DNA from: Clostridium sp.
GTDB taxonomy: Bacteria > Bacillota > Clostridia > Clostridiales > Clostridiaceae
DNA: 32,234 bases
Direction: 5' to 3'
NCBI GenBank assembly: GCA_030626065.1
Contig: DAOUPR010000004.1
Coordinates: 1 to 32,234, forward strand
A model generated the notes under the pieces. The model was not told the DNA's origin. It worked only from the letters and a program-made list of their open reading frames with translations, and ran no database searches. The position numbers were made by a program, and so were the translations under genes. Numbering within the stretch: position 1 is the stretch's first letter; each line of letters opens with the position of its first letter. Below are positions 18,297-27,760 of the stretch, one piece after another.

Positions 18297-18512
18297 GCAA
18301 TTTGCAATTCTTTTTAAAAGATAAATTGTAATTATTTTCAAAAGATAATTTGCAATGTGCAATTTGCAATGTGCAATTAATGTTGATTTTCTTCCCTTGG
18401 TCAGAAAATTTTGAATCATTAAATTAATTCAAAGATTTTGCGCAGCAAAATCATCCTTAATCCTTAATTGCTAATTGCTAATTGCTAATTGCTAATTGCT
18501 AATTACTAATTT
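18297..18512. repeat. Composite intergenic heptad element: left (GCAATKW) array, hairpin I, hairpin II, right (TTGCTAA)5-TTACTAA array
   Basis: Left heptads 18297-18310 and 18352-18379; hairpin gattttct/agaaaatt 18385-18410; hairpin gattttgc-gca-gcaaaatc 18434-18452; right heptads 18468-18509. Confidence 0.85.
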
Positions 18513-18526
18513 GTTTAAATATGGAA

Positions 18527-19660
18527 TCATTTTTGACCACAAACAGTCTTATAAGCATCGAGTGTTTCTTTTGCAGTTTTGTTCCATGAGTATTCAGAAC
18601 TTTTCTTTAAGCCTTTCTTTATTAAATTTCGTTTTAAATCTTGATTATTTAGAACTTTAGTTAATGAGCTGGTTATTTCATCAATTGAATGAGGATTAAT
18701 ATAATAAGCGGCATCTCCAATTATCTCAGGTATTGATGTTAGAGAAGAAGCTATAACTGGTGTGCCACATGCCATTGCTTCAATTGGAGGTAATCCGAAA
18801 CCTTCGTAAAATGAAGGATATACAAAAACCTCACAAGCATTATAGAAAATTGGCATATGATTTACTGGGATATAGCCAGTAAATATGACTTTATTTTCTA
18901 TTTTTAAATCTTCTACCTTCTTTTTATAAATACTATATGACAATCCTTTTTTGCCTGCAATAACAAGTTTAAGATTTCTATCTTTTGAGAGATTAATATA
19001 GTTACTAAAAGCTTCTATTAAACCAGTTATGTTTTTCCTAGGACTAAAACCTCCTACATAAAGTATGAAATTATCTCCAATTTTATATTTTCGATGGATA
19101 AAATTTTTGCATAAACTACTATCTATAGGATAATAAATTTCTTCGTTTGACAAATGTGTGACGAAAATTTTTTCTTTGGGATAATTAAACTGAGTTGCAA
19201 TATCATTTTTAGAATATTGGGATACAGTTATAATACCATCTGCATTATCAATAATAGTATCGATATATTTATGGAAAATTCTTAGGTAAGAATCGCTTAC
19301 GGTTTCAGGCATTTTATAAGGGATAATATCATGTAATGTAATAATAGTAGGGGTTGATTTATTAGAAAGCATTCCTATTCCGTTATGAGGTATATGATAA
19401 ATATTTGTTTTTTCGTTCAAATATTTCGGAGGAGTAGAAATATCATTCCAAAAATAACCGCTATAATTATTATTAGAAAAAATTATCTTTGAATTTTTAT
19501 TGTTAATATAAATATCTTCTTTTGATTCGTATGGTGCATATATATTATAGTGATTTTTATCATATTTCTTAATTAAAGAATATATAAGCTGATAAGTATA
19601 GGTTCCTATTCCAGTTCCTCTATACCAAAAAGCAGCACGTCCGTCTATTGATATGTTCAT
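18527..19660 (-). CDS. Glycosyltransferase family 1/4 (CotSA-like position next to a CotS-like gene)
   Basis: [76 protein letters not shown] at 19660 follows aaggga. Confidence 0.92.
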   Translation of the reverse strand: MNISIDGRAAFWYRGTGIGTYTYQLIYSLIKKYDKNHYNIYAPYESKEDIYINNKNSKIIFSNNNYSGYFWNDISTPPKYLNEKTNIYHIPHNGIGMLSNKSTPTIITLHDIIPYKMPETVSDSYLRIFHKYIDTIIDNADGIITVSQYSKNDIATQFNYPKEKIFVTHLSNEEIYYPIDSSLCKNFIHRKYKIGDNFILYVGGFSPRKNITGLIEAFSNYINLSKDRNLKLVIAGKKGLSYSIYKKKVEDLKIENKVIFTGYIPVNHMPIFYNACEVFVYPSFYEGFGLPPIEAMACGTPVIASSLTSIPEIIGDAAYYINPHSIDEITSSLTKVLNNQDLKRNLIKKGLKKSSEYSWNKTAKETLDAYKTVCGQK

Positions 19661-19790
19661 AATACATCCCTTCAATAAATTATAGATATAATTCAGTATA
19701 TTAGCGGTAGATTTAAAACGTTACGATAATTAATCTGTTCTAAATGAATATGGTACTTCATATAGTTTTTATATGGAGGTGAACTTAGTT

Positions 19791-20798
19791 ATGATGAGAG
19801 AATTTGAAATAGAAAGACAATTTGATATAAGAATAGAAAGCATCAAACCACAAAAGGGTGTTTACCTTTTAAAAACTAATAAAGGGGATAAATGTCTTAA
19901 GAGAATAAATTATGGTGTTCAAAAACTGTATTTTGTATATGCAGCCAAAGAACATTTAATTAAGAATGGTTTTACTTTTATAGATAGATATGATTTGAAT
20001 ATTGAAGAAGAGCCCTTCGCATTTGTAAATGAAGACATTTATACTCTTTCAAGATGGATACAAGGAAGGGAGAGTGATTTTTACAACGACGAAGATTTAG
20101 TGGAAGCAACCAAAAATCTCGCTAGAATGAGTATTGCTTCAAGAGGCTATGATCCACCTGAAAATAGTAAGTTAAAAACTGATCTAGGGCGTTGGCCACA
20201 TTTAATGGATAAGAGGGTTACTGCTTTAGATAAGATGAGAAATATGAGTAGAAAAAGACATAGAAAATGTGATTTTGATTTTGCCTATCTACAACATATG
20301 AATTATTATAAAAAATATGGTGTTAGAGCACTTAATGTATTAAAAGATTCAAAGTATAAAGAACTTTGTGAAGAAACAGAACTTGAAAAGAGTTTTTGCC
20401 ATCATGATTATACTTATCACAATATTATTATCGATGAAGATAGCAATTTTAATGTAATTGATTTTGATTATTGTAAAAGAGAATTGAAAATTTATGATAT
20501 ATCTAATTATATGGTAAAGGTATTGAAAAGAAGAGATTGGGATATTAAATATGCTAAATTAATTCTTGAAAATTATAATAAAATAAATCCAATAAAAGAA
20601 GAAGAATATAGAGTGTTATTTGCATTCTTATTATTTCCACAGAGATTTTGGAGATTAGCTAATAGATTTTATTATAATGAAGTTAGTTGGGGTACTAAAA
20701 GTTTATCTAGAAGACTTGATTTGATAATAGATGAACAAGAAAAATATGATAAGTTTATTGAAGATTTTAAGAAAGAATATGAACAAAAGGAAGACTAA
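19791..20798 (+). CDS. CotS family spore coat protein (kinase-like fold)
   Basis: CLKRINYG, CHHDYTYHNIIID and FNVIDFDYCKRE kinase-like motifs; RBS ggaggtg fits ATG 19791. Confidence 0.85.
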   Translation: MMREFEIERQFDIRIESIKPQKGVYLLKTNKGDKCLKRINYGVQKLYFVYAAKEHLIKNGFTFIDRYDLNIEEEPFAFVNEDIYTLSRWIQGRESDFYNDEDLVEATKNLARMSIASRGYDPPENSKLKTDLGRWPHLMDKRVTALDKMRNMSRKRHRKCDFDFAYLQHMNYYKKYGVRALNVLKDSKYKELCEETELEKSFCHHDYTYHNIIIDEDSNFNVIDFDYCKRELKIYDISNYMVKVLKRRDWDIKYAKLILENYNKINPIKEEEYRVLFAFLLFPQRFWRLANRFYYNEVSWGTKSLSRRLDLIIDEQEKYDKFIEDFKKEYEQKED

Positions 20799-20902
20799 AG
20801 ATAAACTATAAGTAAACTTAATTTATACATGTACAAAATACAATGAGTTAATGAGTTATGGACTTGTATAAAATTATGTTGGAGTAGTTTAGCTATATAG
20901 GA

Positions 20903-20945
20903 TAAAAACCATGTACGCAGAAATAGCATACATGGTTTTTATTTT
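20903..20945 (+). terminator. Hairpin terminator
   Basis: aaaaccatgtacgc/agaaata/gcatacatggtttttattt. Confidence 0.75.
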
Positions 20946-21040
20946 AGTATTGGAAATAAGAATATTTTAGGTTGCGAAATTATATATTAGAATGATGGTT
21001 TATAAATTGAATTATGGAGAGGAGGATAGAATGCTAAAGC

Positions 21041-21910
21041 ATGGGATCCAGTTGTAGAAAAGTACTTACTAATAAAGAAATTAAAAGAAAAGCTAGAGAT
21101 AGTTTGAAAGAAAAGTGGGATGAAATTATTATATTTTCTTGTGTTTATTTTCTTGTACTTAAAGTATTTTGGCTTTGGTTTCTGTTAATTAAGTTAGGAG
21201 ATTTATTGAGTTTTATTCCAGAGCAAAAGAATTTTATCATAAGTCAGGGTGTTGATACAAAGACAATAATTTTAGTGGCTAGTGTAATTCAAATTTTCTT
21301 AGGCGGGATTTTAATTTATGGGCTCGCTACTTATGTTTTGTTTTTTATTAGAGAGAAATATTGTGATAACAAAATAGTTTTTGGAAAGATGAAGAAATTA
21401 AAAGTATTTATAAAGACTTGTTTTATTAATATTAATATTATTATACTAAAAATAATATGGGCTAATTTTATATTAGCGATAATTATAATATTAGCTTTAG
21501 CAATATTTACTCCATGCTTTATTGATATGTTAAGTAGAAGATGTTTGTACGATATTCTAGAATTTAATGTTCTTCCTGCTGATATACAAGTAATGTTAAT
21601 CCAAAATTCTATTATTATGTTTGCGTTATTTTTAGGAATTATGATTATATATTTTATTATAATTGTAAAATATAATTTTGCTTTCTTTATCTCAATAGAT
21701 AAACAAGAGAAAAATTTTTTAAAGTGTATTAAAGAGTCTAAAGAAATACTTTCTGAGTATAGGATTAAGTTGCTGCTTTTGTATTTTAGTTTTTTAGGAT
21801 GGATATTGATTAGCATAATAACATTTGGTATGGGATTTATACTTTTGAAAATATATATTAAAACAAGTCTTGCAGTTTTTTATGAAAATATAAAGAAGGA
21901 TGAAGTGTGA
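21041..21910 (+). CDS. DUF975-like integral membrane protein
   Basis: LTNKEIKRKARDSLKEKW N-terminus followed by multiple TM segments. Start codon uncertain (see findings). Confidence 0.6.
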   Translation: MGSSCRKVLTNKEIKRKARDSLKEKWDEIIIFSCVYFLVLKVFWLWFLLIKLGDLLSFIPEQKNFIISQGVDTKTIILVASVIQIFLGGILIYGLATYVLFFIREKYCDNKIVFGKMKKLKVFIKTCFININIIILKIIWANFILAIIIILALAIFTPCFIDMLSRRCLYDILEFNVLPADIQVMLIQNSIIMFALFLGIMIIYFIIIVKYNFAFFISIDKQEKNFLKCIKESKEILSEYRIKLLLLYFSFLGWILISIITFGMGFILLKIYIKTSLAVFYENIKKDEV

Positions 21911-21933
21911 ACTTCTTCCTTCTTGTAATTAAA

Positions 21934-22281
21934 TTAGTTGTATTTTAAATTTAGTCCATAGCAATCAATTACTGGTGTTATAAACATAAAACCTACGCCG
22001 GGATTATTCGCATAATCTAATTCATAATTTAGTGCATCTACTACTTTGTTGAGTTTAGATTCTTCTCTGATTACACTTATAATGGTTTTGTTGTAAGGTT
22101 GATTGCCTTCTAAAATTTTTCTTATACCTGAAAATATAGGGATTTCAACATTGTTATTTAAAAGAATTTTACCAAGCCCAACGCTATCTAATGTAGTTGC
22201 TCCACATGCGTTATCATAAAATATTTCTTGTACATCGTCTAACTTGTTTAAATCATTTAAAATTAAATATATGGCATACAT
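21934..22281 (-). CDS. PII-like (GlnB-fold) small protein
   Basis: MYAIYLILNDLNKLDDVQEIFYDNACGATTLDSVGLGK resembles the PII N-terminus; 12 bp downstream of the antiporter gene. Confidence 0.55.
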   Translation of the reverse strand: MYAIYLILNDLNKLDDVQEIFYDNACGATTLDSVGLGKILLNNNVEIPIFSGIRKILEGNQPYNKTIISVIREESKLNKVVDALNYELDYANNPGVGFMFITPVIDCYGLNLKYN

Positions 22282-22293
22282 AACAATACTCCT

Positions 22294-23466
22294 TTAAATT
22301 TTGGCTTCTTTAGCTTTAATTATAGCATTTTTAGTTGAGATTGGCCCGATTATTTCAGTGAAAATAGTGGTTCCTAGTAAAACAGTTATTACAAGAGAAC
22401 CAAGTTCAGTTCCAGCAAATTCTCGGCTAACAATTATAGCTAAGCCAACTGCAACCCCAACTTGTGAAAAAAGACCAAATCCAATATTATTTTTAATTTC
22501 TGCAGGCGCTTTTGCAAGAGTTCCACCTAAATATGCACCACCAACTTTTCCCAGCATTCTAAATAGCAAGTAACATATTCCTATTAATCCTATATGAGGA
22601 AGCATATAAATATCGAGTCTAGCTCCTGCGAGTACAAAGAAGGCCGCGATGATAGGCGGAGAAAATTTTTCTATAGAAGAAAAAGCTTTTCTGCTAAATG
22701 ATGAAATGTTTGATACCATAAGGCCTATAGTCATTGATGAAAGTAGAGCAGATAAATCAAATTTTATAGTGATTCCGATATTTAATAATATTATTCCGAT
22801 TATGAAAGTTAAAAGTTCACCGCTTTTATTTGACATTTTTAATAAATAACAAAGAATTATACCAAGGATAACGCCCACTAGTAAAGATAATATTATTTCT
22901 AACAATGGATGGAATAAAACTTTATTTAATGTGATAATGTCATGTTTGATAAATACTTTTGAGATGGAAGAAGCTACAGAATATATCATGAGGCAAATAG
23001 CATCATCAACTGCCACTACACCTAGAAGAGTAGTTGTTAATGGCCCAGAAGCTTTATACTCTTTTAATACCATGACAGTAGCTGCGGGAGCTGTTGCTGA
23101 TGCAACTGATCCTAGAATTAATGAAGTAGCAATGTCTCTAGTTAGTAAGAATATTATTCCGGATACTAAAGTAAAGGCACCTAGGGCTTCGCACAGTGCT
23201 ATTAATAAAATTGTTTTTCCTAATTTTTTGATTATAGTGAATTGTAGATCACTTCCAATATTAAAGGCTATTATCCCTAAAGCAAAATCACTTATAAAAG
23301 AAAGTTGGTCGATAGTTTGAGGATTTATAATATTTAGGCCAGATATTCCAATTACTAAACCAGCTATTATGTAACCAGCTACTGCAGGTATTTTTAATTT
23401 ATTGGTAACTTGTCCTAAAATGATGCCTAGTATTACTGCTATCCCTAAAGAAAAAAATGGATTCAT
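22294..23466 (-). CDS. Kef-type cation:proton antiporter (CPA2), membrane domain only
   Basis: MNPFFSLGIAVILGIILGQVTNKLKIPAVAGYIIAGLVIG; SVASATAPAATVMVLKEY; no C-terminal RCK domain. Confidence 0.88.
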   Translation of the reverse strand: MNPFFSLGIAVILGIILGQVTNKLKIPAVAGYIIAGLVIGISGLNIINPQTIDQLSFISDFALGIIAFNIGSDLQFTIIKKLGKTILLIALCEALGAFTLVSGIIFLLTRDIATSLILGSVASATAPAATVMVLKEYKASGPLTTTLLGVVAVDDAICLMIYSVASSISKVFIKHDIITLNKVLFHPLLEIILSLLVGVILGIILCYLLKMSNKSGELLTFIIGIILLNIGITIKFDLSALLSSMTIGLMVSNISSFSRKAFSSIEKFSPPIIAAFFVLAGARLDIYMLPHIGLIGICYLLFRMLGKVGGAYLGGTLAKAPAEIKNNIGFGLFSQVGVAVGLAIIVSREFAGTELGSLVITVLLGTTIFTEIIGPISTKNAIIKAKEAKI

Positions 23467-23615
23467 TTGTTAAACACCTCTATTTCTGTAATTTGAACAT
23501 AACTATAAGTGTATTACTTATATGGAATTAAGTAAAATGTCATAAAACAGAGTATATGAGTGTATATGATTAAAGAAGGTTTGTCTATAAGAGAAAAATG
23601 CTATTATTATAATAT

Positions 23616-23633
23616 TCGTTTCAAATGAAACGA
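23616..23633. promoter_or_regulatory. Palindrome TCGTTTCA-AA-TGAAACGA between antiporter and yabG
   Basis: Perfect 8-2-8 inverted repeat in the divergent intergenic region. Confidence 0.45.
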
Positions 23634-23675
23634 TTTCATAAGGGAAAGTATATTGAATTGAATAAATTAAATAGC

Positions 23676-23702
23676 ACTTAAAATAATATATTTCATAGTA
23701 TA
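23676..23702 (+). promoter_or_regulatory. Candidate sigma-K promoter of yabG
   Basis: AC (23676-23677), 16-nt spacer, CATAgtaTA (23694-23702); fits AC-N16-CATAnnnTA. Confidence 0.6.
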
Positions 23703-23739
23703 GAGTGAAGGCATTTTTGAATCTGAAGGGGGGACATCT

Positions 23740-24639
23740 TTGGAAATTGGGGATTTAGTTGTTAGGAAATCCTACGGAAGGGATATAACTTTTAAAATAA
23801 TTGATGTGAAGAAAAAAGAGAATAAGGTTATTTATGTGCTTAAAGGAATTAATCTTAGAATAGTAGCAGATTCACCAGAAATGGATTTGGAATATGCTAC
23901 AAAAGAATGTATAAGTAAGAATGAAAGCGTATTTAATGATAAAATTAATAGAAATATCGATAGCATAATGGGAAGTAGAGATGGAAATGAACAAATTAAT
24001 ATTTCATCTAAAGATATTAAAACTGATATAGAAAAAAAAACGAAAATAATGCAGAAGAATAAAAGTGGAATGTCGTTTGGAAGACCAGGGAGTGTTCTTC
24101 ATGTAGATGGAGACCCAGATTACTTAGAGATATGTTTAAAAACTTATAGTCAACTTAAATTAACATCTTATGGATTTGTTTTAAAAGAAAACAAACAACC
24201 AGATGAAATACTTAGTTTAGTGAAACTATATAAACCAGATATAGTTGTTTTGACAGGACATGATGCAATAATTAAAGGTGCACAGGATTATATGGATTTA
24301 ACAAATTATAAAAATTCAAAATATTATGTAGAATCAGTTACTAAATTAAGAACTTATAATTCTAATTATGATGAACTTGTTATCTTTGCTGGAGCATGTC
24401 AATCATGTTATGAGGCTATACTGGATGCAGGAGCTAATTATGCGAGTTCGCCTAATAGGATATTAATACATTGCTTAGATCCTGTTTTTTTGGCAGAAAA
24501 AATAGCTTATTCAAATATTAATAAGGTTGTTTCTGTGAAAGATGTTTTAAATAATACAGTAACAGGAATAGGAGCTATAGGTGGATTGCAAACACGCGGA
24601 AAATACAGAGAAGGATATCCGAAATCTAAGTATATATAA
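23740..24639 (+). CDS. yabG: Sporulation peptidase YabG
   Basis: EIGDLVVRKSYGRDITFKI, SVLHVDGDPDYLEICLKTY, FAGACQSCYEAILDAGANYASSPNRILIHCLDP, IGGLQTRGKYREGYP; TTG start after gaagggggg. Confidence 0.95.
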   Translation: MEIGDLVVRKSYGRDITFKIIDVKKKENKVIYVLKGINLRIVADSPEMDLEYATKECISKNESVFNDKINRNIDSIMGSRDGNEQINISSKDIKTDIEKKTKIMQKNKSGMSFGRPGSVLHVDGDPDYLEICLKTYSQLKLTSYGFVLKENKQPDEILSLVKLYKPDIVVLTGHDAIIKGAQDYMDLTNYKNSKYYVESVTKLRTYNSNYDELVIFAGACQSCYEAILDAGANYASSPNRILIHCLDPVFLAEKIAYSNINKVVSVKDVLNNTVTGIGAIGGLQTRGKYREGYPKSKYI

Positions 24640-24758
24640 TCATATTGCATAAAGGAAAGAAATAATGATAATAATAGTTAATGTGTGGAATGATTAAGAT
24701 ATACAGTTAGAAAGGTTTTAATAATAAGTTTATATGTTAATTTAACAGAAAATTAATA

Positions 24759-24788
24759 TTGACAATAGGGTTTGTTTAGTGATAAAAT
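24759..24788 (+). promoter_or_regulatory. Upstream sigma-A-like promoter of veg
   Basis: TTGACA-N18-TAAAAT. Confidence 0.45.
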
Positions 24789-24799
24789 AATTAGTTAAT

Positions 24800-24828
24800 T
24801 TGACAAGCGACTTATTAGGTGTTATAAT
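24800..24828 (+). promoter_or_regulatory. Consensus sigma-A promoter of veg
   Basis: TTGACA-N17-TATAAT, exact consensus. Confidence 0.85.
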
Positions 24829-24854
24829 GTAAATGTGGAAAGAGGGTGTTTTGA

Positions 24855-25091
24855 GTGAATAGAGTTAATGTATTAGCTTCAATCAAAAACGAAATTGATA
24901 ACCATATTGGTGAAGAGGTAACACTAAAAGCTAATAATGGTAGAAGGAAAATTGTTGTAAGCAATGGGATTATAGAGAAAACATATCCCAGTATATTTGT
25001 AGTTAGATTAGGAAGTGACACCCCAAGGACAGTGACATATAGTTATTCAGATGTATTGACAAAAGCAGTACAAATAGAATTTGCTGGATAA
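24855..25091 (+). CDS. veg: Veg family protein
   Basis: 78 aa VNVLASIKNEIDNHIGEEVTLKANNGRRK...GSDTPRTVTYSYSDVLTKAVQIEF; GTG start. Confidence 0.95.
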   Translation: MNRVNVLASIKNEIDNHIGEEVTLKANNGRRKIVVSNGIIEKTYPSIFVVRLGSDTPRTVTYSYSDVLTKAVQIEFAG

Positions 25092-25128
25092 AGTGATACT
25101 AAATTTTAGTATTACTTTTTTTTTATTA
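25091..25128 (+). terminator. Terminator after veg
   Basis: aagtgatactaaattttagtattacttttttttt. Confidence 0.8.
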
Positions 25129-25194
25129 TTAGCATATTTTTAAATCTCCTAAATATAAATAAATAGTAGGTATAATAGGGAGGTTTAAAGAGGT

Positions 25195-26739
25195 ATGGAT
25201 TTAATAAAAGAAAGTATAAATTATGAGCAAATTCTTTGCGAAGAAATTCAAGAAACAGTTTTAAAAGAAGAATATGTAGTTCCTGACACAGAACCCGATG
25301 TGTATAAAATATTAAATATGGATACAAAACCAGTGATAACTACTAAAGATGTGATGTTAGGAAAAGTATATATACAAGGGATGCTTCAATGTAATGTTTT
25401 GTATATTGCCAGAATGGATGAGGATTATGAGATTTGTTCTGTAGGGTACACAAAAGAATTTTCTACTTATTTTGATATTGAAGAGGTAGACGAGGATATG
25501 TTGTGCACAGCAGAAGGCAATGTTGAACATATAGAATGTAAAATTCTTAATGAAAGAAAGATTGGTATTGAAGGAATAGTTGAAGTTAAAATAGGAGTAT
25601 ACAATAATGTAGAATTAGAAATTGTTAAAGATGTTGAAAATTATGATGAAGTACAAGTATTAAAAACACCTGTAGCAATAGACAAAATAGTTTGTAAGCT
25701 TGAGGGAGAGTTACTAGCTAAAAGTCATATCAAGATTGCCACTGATAAACCTGAGATAGGTAGAATCTTAAAATGTTTAGTACAGCTTCATAGAGAAGAA
25801 GTAAAACTATATGATGGAAAAGTTGATTTTGAGTGTTTTGCTATGGTGAAAATATTATATAGGACTAATGATAGTAAAGAAATTTGCTATATCCAAGATG
25901 ATGTGTTTATGAGTAAAGAGATGGATGCAGAGGGTGTAGATTCATTTATGAATCAAAAGACAGATTTTTTAGTGGATTCAATAGATTATGATGTTAAAGA
26001 AGATGATTTAGGGGAATATAGAATAATTGACGTAGAAGCACTAGTTAACACTTATACAAAAGTATTGTATAAAAATGAAGTAGAAATGATTGAAGATGCA
26101 TATAGTCCGGATTGTAAACTTAGTATGGAAAAAGAAAAATATAAAATTAATTTAATGTTAGATAGTAAAGAAGTAGAAACTGTAGTAAAAGATAATATAG
26201 AAACAGGAAAAGGAAAACCAAAAGAGATTTTAATGTCAGAAGGTCAAGTTTATGTATCAGACTGTAGACTACTTGAAGATAAAGTTATTGTAGAGGGTTT
26301 AGTTGCTACTAAAATATTATTTAAAACAGAAAATAATGTATTAGAGTGTACAGATGAAGAATTACCTTTTAATTATAGTGTTGATTTTTCAGGTGCGAGA
26401 ATTAATATGCACCCGCATGTAAATGCAACTCTTGAGAATATTGAAGCTGATGTTGAAGCTAGTACTTTGGCTGTTAAATCTTTGATTAAAATGAAAGTTT
26501 TTGTTGATTATGATGAAGAAAAAGAATTCATAATAGATGTAATTCAAGAAGAAAGAGAAGTTGCTGAGAAGAAAGCTAGTATAAGTATATATGCTGTTCA
26601 AAAGGGGGATACACTTTGGAAAATAGCAAAGAGATACTATACTACTATTGAATCATTAACAAAGGTAAATGATATTTTAGAAGAAGATGTTCTTAATATA
26701 GGACAAAAATTAATGATTCCAGGAAGAGCAATATTTTAA
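25195..26739 (+). CDS. sipL: SipL-like protein: SPOCS (DUF3794) repeats plus C-terminal LysM
   Basis: SPOCS-like repeats (DVMLGKVYIQGMLQCNVLYIA) and LysM YAVQKGDTLWKIAKRYYTTIESLTKVNDI; conserved yabG-veg-sipL-ispE order. Confidence 0.9.
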   Translation: MDLIKESINYEQILCEEIQETVLKEEYVVPDTEPDVYKILNMDTKPVITTKDVMLGKVYIQGMLQCNVLYIARMDEDYEICSVGYTKEFSTYFDIEEVDEDMLCTAEGNVEHIECKILNERKIGIEGIVEVKIGVYNNVELEIVKDVENYDEVQVLKTPVAIDKIVCKLEGELLAKSHIKIATDKPEIGRILKCLVQLHREEVKLYDGKVDFECFAMVKILYRTNDSKEICYIQDDVFMSKEMDAEGVDSFMNQKTDFLVDSIDYDVKEDDLGEYRIIDVEALVNTYTKVLYKNEVEMIEDAYSPDCKLSMEKEKYKINLMLDSKEVETVVKDNIETGKGKPKEILMSEGQVYVSDCRLLEDKVIVEGLVATKILFKTENNVLECTDEELPFNYSVDFSGARINMHPHVNATLENIEADVEASTLAVKSLIKMKVFVDYDEEKEFIIDVIQEEREVAEKKASISIYAVQKGDTLWKIAKRYYTTIESLTKVNDILEEDVLNIGQKLMIPGRAIF

Positions 26740-26767
26740 TAGTGCTATGAATTGGAAGTGTAAGAAG

Positions 26768-26815
26768 AAAAGGCCTTATATATGTTTTAAAAAATATATA
26801 TAAGGTCTTTTGTGT
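26768..26815 (+). terminator. Terminator after sipL
   Basis: aaaaggccttatatat ... atatatataaggtctttt. Confidence 0.75.
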
Positions 26816-26913
26816 GTCTTTCTTTGAAATTTTCGCTATGATTAGTTTTATAAATTTATCCATTATGTGATATAATATCTTTAAAATAATTATAAGTAGA
26901 GAGGGAAGATACT

Positions 26914-27756
26914 ATGCAATTAAAGGCATATGCAAAAATAAATTTATCTCTTGATGTTGTAGGGAAAAGAAAAGATGGATATCATCTTTTAAAAATGATA
27001 ATGCAAAACATTGATTTATATGATGAGATTAATATAGAAAAAATTGAAAAAGGTATTATAGTTGAGACGGACAAGGAGTATATACCAGATGATGAGAGGA
27101 ATTTAGCTTATAAAGCTGCCAAATTATTCATAGATTCCTATAATATATCTGAAGGCGTAAAGATTAATATTAAGAAAAATATTCCTGTAGCGGCAGGACT
27201 AGCTGGTGGAAGTGCTGATGCAGCAACAGTGCTTCGAGGTATGAGAGAAATATTTGAAATTGAGATAAGTGATGAAGAATTGATGGGATTAAGTTTTAAA
27301 ATAGGGTCAGATATACCGTATTGTATAATTGGGGGAACGGCTCTTTGTGAAGGAGTTGGAGAAATTGTTACTCCGTTGAAATCTTTTGAAAATAAAATTG
27401 TAGTTATTGTAAAACCTAATTTTGGGTTATCAACAAAAGAGGTATATAAGGGATTTAAAATTGATAAAGTTCATAGACATCCTAATACACCCAAAATTAT
27501 TGAAGGTATAGAGAAGGATGATATTAACATAGTATCAATGAATCTTATGAACTTGTTGGAGAATGTATCCTATAGAATGTATCCTATGTTAAGAGAATTA
27601 AAAAAAGACATTAAAAATATGGGAGCTTTGGGGTCGTTAATGAGTGGAAGTGGATCAACTATGTATGGATTATTTGATGATAACGAAAAAGCTATTAAGT
27701 GCTATGAAAAATATAAAAGTAAGTATAATGAAGTTTATATTACAAAGACCATATAA
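26914..27756 (+). CDS. ispE: 4-diphosphocytidyl-2-C-methyl-D-erythritol kinase
   Basis: AYAKINLSLDVVGKRKDGYHLL; PVAAGLAGGSADAATVLRG; LMSGSGSTMYGLF. Confidence 0.95.
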   Translation: MQLKAYAKINLSLDVVGKRKDGYHLLKMIMQNIDLYDEINIEKIEKGIIVETDKEYIPDDERNLAYKAAKLFIDSYNISEGVKINIKKNIPVAAGLAGGSADAATVLRGMREIFEIEISDEELMGLSFKIGSDIPYCIIGGTALCEGVGEIVTPLKSFENKIVVIVKPNFGLSTKEVYKGFKIDKVHRHPNTPKIIEGIEKDDINIVSMNLMNLLENVSYRMYPMLRELKKDIKNMGALGSLMSGSGSTMYGLFDDNEKAIKCYEKYKSKYNEVYITKTI

Positions 27757-27760
27757 TATT

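Noticed and set aside
18468-18509. CRISPR array
   Set aside because: Units are contiguous 7-bp repeats without spacers, and no cas genes are present.
18297-18512. Classical MITE or IS remnant
   Set aside because: No transposase fragment or clear target-site duplication seen, and the terminal heptads vary between copies, unlike fixed IS terminal repeats. Not excluded without a database search.
22301-23320. Plus-strand ORFs within the antiporter gene
   Set aside because: Shadow ORFs opposite a confident antiporter CDS.
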